Source: Candidatus Aminicenantota bacterium
Lineage (GTDB): Bacteria > Acidobacteriota > Aminicenantia > Aminicenantales > Aminicenantaceae
Direction of reading: 5' to 3'
Length of the DNA: 5,434 nt
NCBI GenBank assembly: GCA_004378665.1
Contig: SOIA01000219.1
Span: 1-5,434 of the forward strand
The notes under the pieces were generated by a model. The model had not been told where the DNA came from, did not search any database, and saw only the letters and a program-made list of their open reading frames with translations. This document shows positions 1-5,396 of this stretch, piece after piece (the stretch's first letter is position 1; every line of letters starts with the position of its first letter). Position numbers and translations under genes: made by a program.

Positions 1-1
1 A

Positions 2-88
2 GTGGAGGGTCATTCTTTCCGCAACGGTTCCTCCTGGGCCGACGAGTACAAGCGGATCTTCAAAATTTTCGAAGAAAATTTGAAATAA
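2..88 (+). CDS. C-terminal end of a probable alpha/beta-hydrolase (S9 peptidase-like), 5'-truncated by window edge
   Basis: Only the last 28 codons and a TAA stop lie in the window; base 1 belongs to the preceding codon. The visible tail has a Gly-His-Ser-Phe motif at visible residues 3-6, a polar turn, then an amphipathic helix rich in Phe, Tyr and Glu ending in Asn-Leu-Lys. This pattern (GHxF followed by about 24 residues with a DEYxRIxxFFExxL-like helix) is what is seen at the C-terminus of prolyl oligopeptidase-type S9 peptidases and dienelactone-hydrolase-like enzymes. There the His is the last member of the Ser-Asp-His triad. The Ser and Asp lie outside the window, so the family call rests on the tail alone. 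The following gene starts 32 bases after this stop with its own promoter-like sequence, so this gene may or may not be cotranscribed with it. Confidence 0.55.
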   Translation: MEGHSFRNGSSWADEYKRIFKIFEENLK

Positions 89-107
89 GAGGCAAATTCC
101 GTATAAT
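80..107 (+). promoter_or_regulatory. Sigma70-type promoter for the ABC/TPR/pilD operon
   Basis: A -35-like TTGAAA (80-85, five of six consensus bases) and a perfect -10 TATAAT (102-107) are separated by 16 bp. The surroundings are A+T-rich compared with the flanking coding sequence. The element starts at the end of the upstream gene. A start point 6-8 bases past the -10 would fall at about 113-115, only 6-8 bases ahead of the ATG at 121. It is a match by inspection only. Confidence 0.5.
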
Positions 108-112
108 AGGGA
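108..112 (+). promoter_or_regulatory. Shine-Dalgarno-like AGGGA of the ABC ATPase gene
   Basis: AGGGA lies 8 bases before the ATG at 121 and directly abuts the TATAAT box. It can act only on transcripts that start further upstream, for example readthrough from the preceding gene. A transcript started by the adjacent promoter would begin downstream of it. Confidence 0.45.
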
Positions 113-120
113 AGAATTCA

Positions 121-1038
121 ATGGCCGCCGCGCTCAACATCGAAGACCTCCATAAGACGTTCTCTTTGGGGTTCATACCGAAAAAAAAGAAGATCCTGAA
201 GGGCATCTCCCTTTCCGTGAACCAGGGAGAGATCTTCGGCTACCTCGGACCCAACGGCTCAGGCAAAACCACGACCATCAAGTGCATTCTCGGCCTGATA
301 TTCCCCGATCAAGGAAAGATCGAGCTCTTCGGTCATCCGTATCTTTCCCTTCGAGCCAAAGCGCGAACCGGATTCCTTCCGGAAAATCCATATTTCTACG
401 ACCATCTCACAGCCTCCGAGTTCCTGGATTTCTACAGCCAGTTGTTCTCGATGAAGAAAAAAGAGCGTGAAGACAAGATCAAATACCTCCTCCATATGGT
501 GGGTCTGGAACAGTCATCCGACCTCCAGCTCCGGAAATTCTCAAGGGGCATGCTCCAGAGAATAGGCCTGGCTCAGGCTCTCCTGAACGACCCGTCCCTG
601 GTTCTGCTGGATGAACCACTCGGAGGACTGGACCCACTCGGAAGGAAAGAAATCAGAGACGTCATCGTTAAGCTTAAAGAAGAAGGAAAAACCGTCTTCC
701 TCTCCTCTCACATTCTCCAGGATATCGAGATGATATGCGACCGCGTGGCCATCCTCGTCAACGGAGAGATCGTCAACCAGGGAACCCTCAAAGACCTGAT
801 CTCAGAAAAGATCCTGTTTACAGAGATCGAACTGTCCGGAGTGGAGGAAAAAGAACTCAAAAACCTGGGAGAATCCCTGACAGAGAAAGCAGGAAGGATT
901 CTTCTCAGAGTGTTTGAAGAAGAAAACGTCGAGAAAGTCCTCGAGCTTGTCCAGTCCAGAAAAGGAAAAGTCCACTCCTTGATCCCGAGGACAGAGACAC
1001 TGGAAGACCTGTTTGTGGGAATGGTGAAACAAGGATGA
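121..1038 (+). CDS. ABC transporter ATP-binding protein (CcmA/NatA/PilH-like)
   Basis: This is the cytoplasmic ATPase subunit of an ABC-2 type transporter (305 aa), which would hydrolyse ATP to drive the permease coded next. Visible motifs: Walker A GPNGSGKTT at residues 43-51; a GFLPE Q-loop region with Glu88 in the usual Gln position, common in this subfamily; signature FSRGMLQR at 140-147, a degenerate LSGGQ; Walker B LVLLDEP at 160-166 with catalytic Glu165; D-loop GGLDP at 168-172; switch His197 in SSH. A regulatory-type C-terminal region of about 80 residues follows residue 225. The length is normal for the COG1131-type family. ATG 121 is the first ATG/GTG/TTG start in this reading frame in the window, and the protein begins right where the ABC fold should. 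Its stop overlaps the permease start (ATGA), which implies translational coupling. The substrate cannot be read from sequence. Linkage to pilD suggests a role like Myxococcus PilH (inference). Confidence 0.96.
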   Translation: MAAALNIEDLHKTFSLGFIPKKKKILKGISLSVNQGEIFGYLGPNGSGKTTTIKCILGLIFPDQGKIELFGHPYLSLRAKARTGFLPENPYFYDHLTASEFLDFYSQLFSMKKKEREDKIKYLLHMVGLEQSSDLQLRKFSRGMLQRIGLAQALLNDPSLVLLDEPLGGLDPLGRKEIRDVIVKLKEEGKTVFLSSHILQDIEMICDRVAILVNGEIVNQGTLKDLISEKILFTEIELSGVEEKELKNLGESLTEKAGRILLRVFEEENVEKVLELVQSRKGKVHSLIPRTETLEDLFVGMVKQG

Positions 1039-1799
1039 AGATCAAAGCCATAGCCCTCCACACACTCAAGGAAGCCATCCGGGACAGGGTCCTGTATCTC
1101 CTCCTCTTTTTCGCAGTCGTCAGCATCGGTTTCTCGCGCCTGCTGGCCCTCCTCACCTTAGGAGACCGGGTCAAGATCATCAAGGATGTGGGATTAGCTT
1201 CCCTCTCTCTATTCGGGGCGTTGATGGCCATCCTGATAGGGACAGGGCTTGTGTACAAGGAGATCGATAAAAAAACGATCTACACGCTCCTCTCCAAGCC
1301 CATCCACCGGTACCAGTTCCTTTTGGGCAAATTCTTCGGGCTGGCCCTGACACTCTTCATCATGCTTTTTTCGATGAGCATCATCTTCCTGGCCCTGATC
1401 TTCCTCCACACCTTCACGATCGAGTGGAAAATGCTTATTGCCATTTTCTATATCTTCCTGGAGCTCTGTCTGGTCACCTCTGTCGCGCTTTTGTTCTCCT
1501 GCTTTTCCACGCCCATATTGAGCAGTCTTTTTACACTCGCCTTTTACATAATCGGTCATACAGCCTGGGGGCTGGAGACTCTGATCAACAAAATTCAACC
1601 CGGGTTCGGAAAGACAATGGCTCAGGCCCTGTATCATTTTCTGCCGGACCTTGAGAACTTCAATTTCAAGACAGAGATCGTGCACAACCTTCCAATCCCC
1701 TCCTCAATCTTTCTCTATTCGACCCTCTACGGAATATTCTACACCCTGTTTGTCCTGACTATCGCCCTTCTGATCTTCCGGAAGAGAGATTTCATCTGA
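1035..1799 (+). CDS. ABC-2 type transporter permease (NosY/PilI-like)
   Basis: A 254-aa polytopic inner-membrane protein and the likely partner of the ATPase before it. The N-terminus has the family's amphipathic helix (TLKEAIRDRVLYLL, residues 10-23). It is followed by hydrophobic segments at about 19-40, 53-73, 98-125, 133-157, 160-178 and 226-248, giving six predicted membrane spans. Between spans 2 and 3 is the cytoplasmic stretch around residues 75-100 (EIDKKTIYTLLSKPI, then FLLGKFFG), typical of ABC2_membrane_2 / COG1277 permeases. The LPDLENFNFK motif (203-212) before the last span is also typical. ATG 1035 overlaps the ATPase stop by 4 bases, and no independent ribosome site at ideal spacing is seen, so it is probably translated by coupling. 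Myxococcus PilI is a plausible functional counterpart, but this rests on gene order and family only. Confidence 0.93.
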   Translation: MKIKAIALHTLKEAIRDRVLYLLLFFAVVSIGFSRLLALLTLGDRVKIIKDVGLASLSLFGALMAILIGTGLVYKEIDKKTIYTLLSKPIHRYQFLLGKFFGLALTLFIMLFSMSIIFLALIFLHTFTIEWKMLIAIFYIFLELCLVTSVALLFSCFSTPILSSLFTLAFYIIGHTAWGLETLINKIQPGFGKTMAQALYHFLPDLENFNFKTEIVHNLPIPSSIFLYSTLYGIFYTLFVLTIALLIFRKRDFI

Positions 1800-1804
1800 G
1801 AGTC

Positions 1805-2671
1805 ATGAGCATAAAATCTCGGAGTGAAAAAAGTTTCAGCACAGTCTTCCTCGTGCTTTTTTTGATCCTGACGTGCGGCGTCTTTTTGAACCTGAAGATC
1901 GCCACTGACCGGATCATGCGAAAAAAAATCCCCGGCTCCTCTATCATATACCTGCCGAAGGGAGAATACCTCAAGTATGCCACCTTCGGTTATTCCTCTT
2001 TCCTGGCCGACCTGATTTACATCTGGGCCATCCAGTACTACAGCGACTACAACATTCCAGACAGGTTCCTGTATTTAGACCATATTTTCTCGATCATCGC
2101 TGAGCTCGACCCTCACTACTTTGACCCCATCGACTTGGGTGCCTTTATCGCCGCCTATGAGGCCCAGGACCTGGACCTGGCCCTCAAAATTCTGGATATG
2201 GGCCTGGAGAAAAATCCCAAGGAATGGTTCTTCCCGTACATGGCCGCTCACTATCTTCAATTCATAAGAAAGGACCATGAACGCGCTCAGGAGTACTACA
2301 AGACCACGATGAGCATCGAAGGATGCCCACCCATCGTCAGACGGCTGTATGCCGACGCCATCTTCAAGGCCATGGATTACGAGAGAGCCTGGCAGACCTG
2401 GCTGGAGATCTACAACACGGCCGAGGATGAAAGGACAAAAAGGGTGGCCTCCAACCACCTCTACACCATCAAGGCAACCATGGATACGGATACGCTCAAA
2501 GAAGCGATCGCGCAATACAAGGAAAAATACGGCCGCTATCCGACGGACTTGAGCCGGCTGGTCTCTGCCGGATTCCTGGATTCCATCCCGAGGGACATGG
2601 ATGACAAGGAATACCTGTACGACTCTCAGACAGGAGAAGCCAAACCCCCGACAATCCCATGGAAAAGATAA
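1805..2671 (+). CDS. Membrane-anchored TPR-like protein with a pseudopilin-like C-terminal tail
   Basis: A 288-aa protein of unknown exact function. Residues 1-11 are basic and polar, and residues 12-30 form one hydrophobic anchor, so the rest is probably periplasmic. Residues 45-110 hold a conserved-looking Trp/Tyr-rich part (YLPKGEYLKY, then LADLIYIWAIQYYSDY, then the LDP at 101-103). Residues about 110-205 are helical-repeat sequence of TPR type (for example DLDLALKILDMGLEKNP at 122-138, ERAQEYYK at 159-166 and YERAWQTWLEIY at 192-203). Residues 230-276 resemble the C-terminal portion of GspG-type pseudopilins: LKEAIAQYKEKYGRYPTDL, then LVSAGFLDSIPRD, then EYLYDSQTGE. The gene starts 5 bases after the permease stop with only a weak GAGAG ahead of it, and its last 13 bases overlap pilD. 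The position between an ABC-2 permease and a prepilin peptidase suggests a pilus or secretion assembly factor (inference). Confidence 0.85.
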   Translation: MSIKSRSEKSFSTVFLVLFLILTCGVFLNLKIATDRIMRKKIPGSSIIYLPKGEYLKYATFGYSSFLADLIYIWAIQYYSDYNIPDRFLYLDHIFSIIAELDPHYFDPIDLGAFIAAYEAQDLDLALKILDMGLEKNPKEWFFPYMAAHYLQFIRKDHERAQEYYKTTMSIEGCPPIVRRLYADAIFKAMDYERAWQTWLEIYNTAEDERTKRVASNHLYTIKATMDTDTLKEAIAQYKEKYGRYPTDLSRLVSAGFLDSIPRDMDDKEYLYDSQTGEAKPPTIPWKR

Positions 2672-3435
2672 TCATTATTATTGCATTCGGCCTCGCCTGG
2701 GGAAGTTTTCTCAACGTCCTCATCTACCGCATTCCCAGGGACATGAGCATCGTCAAACCCGCTTCGTCCTGCCCTTTCTGCCGGAAGAAGATCAAAATCT
2801 ACGACAATATCCCCGTCATCTCTTACCTGATTCTAGGGGGAAAGTGCCGGTACTGTAAGGCCAGAATCCCTCTCTCCTACTTTCTGGTGGAAATCCTGAC
2901 TCCGCTGAGCTTCATCCTCCTTTACTTTCACTATTCGCTGAGCTTCCATTTCTTCGCTTCCTGTTTTTTTACCGGCGCGATGATCGTCCTGGGCTTCATC
3001 GACTTTTACCACATGATCATTCCTGATGAGATCACACTGCCCGGCCTGGTCCTGGCTCTGGTCTACTCGTTTTTCCGCGACGACCTGAACTTCACCCAGG
3101 CATTGATCGGAGCTGTGACAGGAGCCGGATTTCTTCTCCTTGTCTACGGAACGTATTATCTGGTGCGCAAAAAGGAAGGGCTGGGGATGGGGGATGTGAC
3201 CATGATGCTGCTGCTCGGCGCCTATCTGGGCTGGCGGCAGACCTTTTTCGCTCTGATACTGGCCTCATGTGTCGGAGCGGTGGTGGGAGTGGTCGTTATC
3301 TTCTCCCGGAAGAAGGATTTCCAGTATTCCCTGCCCTTCGGAACATTCCTGGCGCCCGCCGCCTATGTCGCTCTTCTCTGGGGCGATAAGATCCTCCGAT
3401 GGTATCTGGGATTATTCGAGGGCTTAGTGTCTTAA
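2659..3435 (+). CDS. pilD: Prepilin peptidase / N-methyltransferase (type IV leader peptidase, PilD/GspO)
   Basis: An inner-membrane aspartic protease (258 aa) that cuts the basic leader from type IV prepilins and pseudopilins after Gly, and usually methylates the new N-terminus. The N-terminal domain has GSFLNVLIYRIPR (15-27) and two CxxC pairs (Cys38/41, Cys63/66), the zinc-type site of bifunctional enzymes, flanking DNIPVISYL (49-57). The catalytic aspartates are Asp115 in GFIDFYHMIIPDEI and Asp179 in GMGDVT. The second motif has Thr181 where GxGDxK usually has Lys. A late SLPFGTFLAPAA (224-235) matches the PFGxFL motif. Length and about 7-8 hydrophobic segments are normal. The start overlaps the TPR gene by 13 bases. 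An AGGAGA at 2632-2637 is too far (21 bases) to be a good ribosome site, so translation is probably coupled. Likely substrates include the prepilin-like proteins coded on the opposite strand downstream. Confidence 0.98.
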   Translation: MEKIIIIIAFGLAWGSFLNVLIYRIPRDMSIVKPASSCPFCRKKIKIYDNIPVISYLILGGKCRYCKARIPLSYFLVEILTPLSFILLYFHYSLSFHFFASCFFTGAMIVLGFIDFYHMIIPDEITLPGLVLALVYSFFRDDLNFTQALIGAVTGAGFLLLVYGTYYLVRKKEGLGMGDVTMMLLLGAYLGWRQTFFALILASCVGAVVGVVVIFSRKKDFQYSLPFGTFLAPAAYVALLWGDKILRWYLGLFEGLVS

Positions 3436-3465
3436 AAAGCTCAGGACAGTGGATTCCGAAAACGA
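3436..3465. other. 30-base convergent intergenic gap without a clear terminator
   Basis: The plus-strand operon stop (TAA at 3433-3435) and the minus-strand operon stop (TAG at 3468-3466) face each other across 30 bases. I see no G+C-rich hairpin followed by a T-tract on either strand. Transcripts probably run on into the opposite operon's 3' end or stop by another mechanism. Confidence 0.7.
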
Positions 3466-4761
3466 CTACTTCTCGATGAATACGGGCCCCAATTCCTCTT
3501 TCCACGATTTGATCCCGTAAGGGAGATCTTCCATGTCATCCCTTTTCAAACCGGCCAGGGCCAGGTCATAGTGAAACCGTGAGTTGGAATTGAACTCGAA
3601 GGTATCCGCTGTTATGGATCCATAAAAATCGATGTTGCTCCGGAAATCCACATGAGCCCTTGGGACGTAGATCGCACCGTAGAAATCAGAGTTGGAATTC
3701 CAGGTCATGGTCCCGTTAAAACTGTCTGTGCCCATTATGAGCAGGCTCGTCGGGTCCTGGGACAGATTATTGATCTGGGAGTTGCTGTCCTGGCTAAAGG
3801 TACCTCCGAGGTAGATGGTGACATTGACACCGTCAGCAATGTTGAGCTGGGTGTTGCTCGACATCGAAAAGTCCCCGGTGATGTAAAGGGTGACATCCGA
3901 AGTGATCGTCACCACGGAGTTATTGCTTAAGACAAAAGATGTGAAGTTCCCGCTGGAGTTGATCGTCCCCACATCCCCCACTCCCAGGGAATAACCTCCC
4001 ATGAAAGGCAGGTCATCCGGGGGGACGACCGAAGGCATCGCCTTCTCTTCATAAAAAGATTTCTTTTCTCCGTCTATGAGCGAATTACCCTGTGTGATGA
4101 TCACTGAATCCGGATCGCTCCCGGGACCGGAGTACGCATCGCCGTAGACCTTTGCATTGGGGCACAGGTCGATGCAGCCTAAGAATGTCCCGTTTGTCCC
4201 GACGTTTCCTTCAACTCCAACATTCGTGCCGCCGTAAGCACCTTCTGTCGAGTCATAACTGTCCACTTCAGCCGCAGAAGAGAAGTCCAGATCCTCGTTC
4301 CCAAAAACCGCAAAATTCCAGGGGTCGTACTTGATCTCTGCCAGCTCGGCTCTGGTTCCTTTGGCCATTAATGCAGAGTCCGAATAATCCACTTTGCCTC
4401 TGGATTTGACCAGCGGCTTCTTGCTCTCAGGATTATGCACTTCGATCTCGATATCCCCTATCACATCTCCGCTCGACGACTGAAAAGACAGGATGTCCAG
4501 GGTGCGGAGCGAGCTGTCTCCATCCCAGGTCAAAATATCACCAAAATTGAGCTCCCACATCGCCCTCTCAATGCCGGCTTCGGCCAGGGAAAGAGCCCTG
4601 TTGGATTTAAAAGATTTATCCGTCAGCCTGTTTTCCACGGAGAGCTGAAACAGAAACGGGAGAACAAGAAGGAGCAGGAAAGCCATGACGATCACACCGA
4701 TGACTAAGATCATGCCCTCTTCATGTCTCTTCCTTTTTATGTCTTTTTTATGTGTATACAT
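3466..4761 (-). CDS. PilX-type pilus assembly protein with solenoid-like C-terminal domain
   Basis: A 431-aa protein counted from ATG 4761. A GTG nine bases upstream (4770) is in frame but lies inside the Shine-Dalgarno sequence, so the ATG is preferred. The N-terminus is basic (KKDIKRKRHEEG, residues 5-16), then a hydrophobic helix at 17-40. The PilX_N hallmark stretch SNRALSLAEAGIERAMWEL follows at 53-71. Gly16-Met17 is a possible prepilin cleavage site, but mature position 5 is Ile, not Glu. A VDSYDSTEGAYGG motif sits at 166-178 and a CIDLC pair at Cys196/200. From about 245 to 405 come short beta-strand-like runs separated by Ser-Asn turns, suggesting a beta-solenoid (DUF7305-like). The tail has IKSWKEELG at 417-425. 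It is the second gene of a minus-strand operon, 21 bases after the PilW/GspJ-like gene. The probable role is a large minor pilin at the pilus tip or surface; the exact function is unknown. Confidence 0.85.
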   Translation of the reverse strand: MYTHKKDIKRKRHEEGMILVIGVIVMAFLLLLVLPFLFQLSVENRLTDKSFKSNRALSLAEAGIERAMWELNFGDILTWDGDSSLRTLDILSFQSSSGDVIGDIEIEVHNPESKKPLVKSRGKVDYSDSALMAKGTRAELAEIKYDPWNFAVFGNEDLDFSSAAEVDSYDSTEGAYGGTNVGVEGNVGTNGTFLGCIDLCPNAKVYGDAYSGPGSDPDSVIITQGNSLIDGEKKSFYEEKAMPSVVPPDDLPFMGGYSLGVGDVGTINSSGNFTSFVLSNNSVVTITSDVTLYITGDFSMSSNTQLNIADGVNVTIYLGGTFSQDSNSQINNLSQDPTSLLIMGTDSFNGTMTWNSNSDFYGAIYVPRAHVDFRSNIDFYGSITADTFEFNSNSRFHYDLALAGLKRDDMEDLPYGIKSWKEELGPVFIEK

Positions 4762-4766
4762 TTGAC

Positions 4767-4774
4767 TCACCTCC
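4767..4774 (-). promoter_or_regulatory. Strong Shine-Dalgarno GGAGGTGA that sets the PilX-type gene start
   Basis: On the minus strand GGAGGTGA (4774 to 4767) fully matches the anti-Shine-Dalgarno core and ends 5 bases before ATG 4761. The alternative GTG start at 4770 overlaps this element, so it could not be served by it. This supports ATG 4761 as the true start. Confidence 0.8.
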
Positions 4775-4782
4775 GAATCCTC

Positions 4783-5385
4783 TTAATCCAGTTTATTTCT
4801 CAGCATCACTCCAGTCTGGAGCATTTCCTGGTAAGAGCGCCCCATTAGAGTCTGCTGTGTGATCAAAGAGATATCCACGCTGGCCACCTGACTGAAATCT
4901 GCCACAGAAGAAAGGTTGGCTCCTTCAGAGCTCAACAGAAAAGAATTCACCTTCGTGGACAGCCATTTGCTGCTGTCAGACCGCGCACTCACCCCGTCCT
5001 TGGCATCAACGATCCGTTCCAGGCGGCTCGGAATCTGGGGATCGAGGCGGTAAACAACACAATCAAAGTCATTTTCAATATCGATGATGTCTCCGCTCGC
5101 ATCCACAGAGGGGATCAGGAGTATCAGGCAGCTGTCAGAAGCAGTGTACACATCCCAGTTGGGCAGAACCTGCACCGCTTCTTTGATGTCTCGTGTCATC
5201 CAGCTCTGGACATGACGGACATCCCGAAGCCCATCAAGCCTGGCGCTCTCGCTCAGGAAATAATGCTGTCCGGCGGAATACAGAGAGAGGAGGGCTGTCA
5301 TCAAGAGAGACACAACAGCCACTGTGACCAGGAGTTCCACAAGGGTTAATCCTTTAGGTCTGGGTCTCTGTGTTCTGGTTTTCAT
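4783..5385 (-). CDS. Type IV prepilin-like protein, PilW/GspJ type minor pilin
   Basis: A 200-aa prepilin counted from ATG 5385. It has a short basic leader ending RPRPKG (residues 7-12), then the class III signal LTLVELLVTVAVVSLLMTAL (13-32) with Glu17 at mature position 5. Cleavage by prepilin peptidase would fall after Gly12. Mature residue 1 would be Leu and not the usual Phe. The helix continues through an amphipathic stretch (LDGLRDVRHVQSWMTRDIKEA, 50-70). This is the PilW/GspJ pattern in which the spine helix ends near a beta-rich domain: SCLILLIP at 85-92, DCVVYRLD at 108-115, and a final strand ending VMLRN at 193-197. Cys86 and Cys109 could pair. An upstream in-frame ATG at 5415 would give 210 aa with a 22-residue leader; the downstream ATG is preferred for its closer ribosome site. 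It would be exported, processed by the PilD opposite and placed as a minor subunit. Confidence 0.87.
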   Translation of the reverse strand: MKTRTQRPRPKGLTLVELLVTVAVVSLLMTALLSLYSAGQHYFLSESARLDGLRDVRHVQSWMTRDIKEAVQVLPNWDVYTASDSCLILLIPSVDASGDIIDIENDFDCVVYRLDPQIPSRLERIVDAKDGVSARSDSSKWLSTKVNSFLLSSEGANLSSVADFSQVASVDISLITQQTLMGRSYQEMLQTGVMLRNKLD

Positions 5386-5390
5386 GGCAT

Positions 5391-5396
5391 CCCCCT
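5391..5396 (-). promoter_or_regulatory. Ribosome binding site of the PilW/GspJ-like gene
   Basis: The minus strand reads AGGGGG (5396 to 5391), which can pair with the anti-Shine-Dalgarno with one G-U wobble. It ends 5 bases before ATG 5385, which favours that start. An AAAGGGA element (5432-5426) 10 bases before the alternative ATG 5415 is a weaker rival. Confidence 0.55.

Noticed and set aside
708..1258. Overlapping minus-strand open frames of up to 117 codons
   Set aside because: They are antisense to the ABC ATPase and permease, with Ser/Arg-rich translations and no motif.
1261..1281. Inverted repeat AGATCG / CGATCT around an A-rich 9-base loop
   Set aside because: It is within permease codons for the conserved EIDKKTIY stretch, has only 6-bp arms and no T-tract, so it is most likely chance and not a terminator or operator.
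1209..1685. 158-codon minus-strand open frame
   Set aside because: It lies wholly inside the permease gene, has a low-complexity Glu/Gln/Asp/Lys-rich translation typical of antisense to hydrophobic codons, and has no recognisable domain.
121..1799. Gliding-motility (GldA/GldF) or copper/nitrous-oxide (NosF/NosY) ABC assignment
   Set aside because: The family folds are similar, but no gliding or nos genes are nearby, whereas pilD and pilin-type genes are. Substrate was left open and no gene symbol given.
2075..2515. 146-codon minus-strand open frame
   Set aside because: It is antisense to the TPR-like gene, whose product has clear helical-repeat and pseudopilin-like features; the antisense product shows no family motif.
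3652..3930. 92-codon plus-strand open frame
   Set aside because: It is antisense to the PilX-type gene, with no plausible ribosome site or domain. The opposite strand has a convincing protein.
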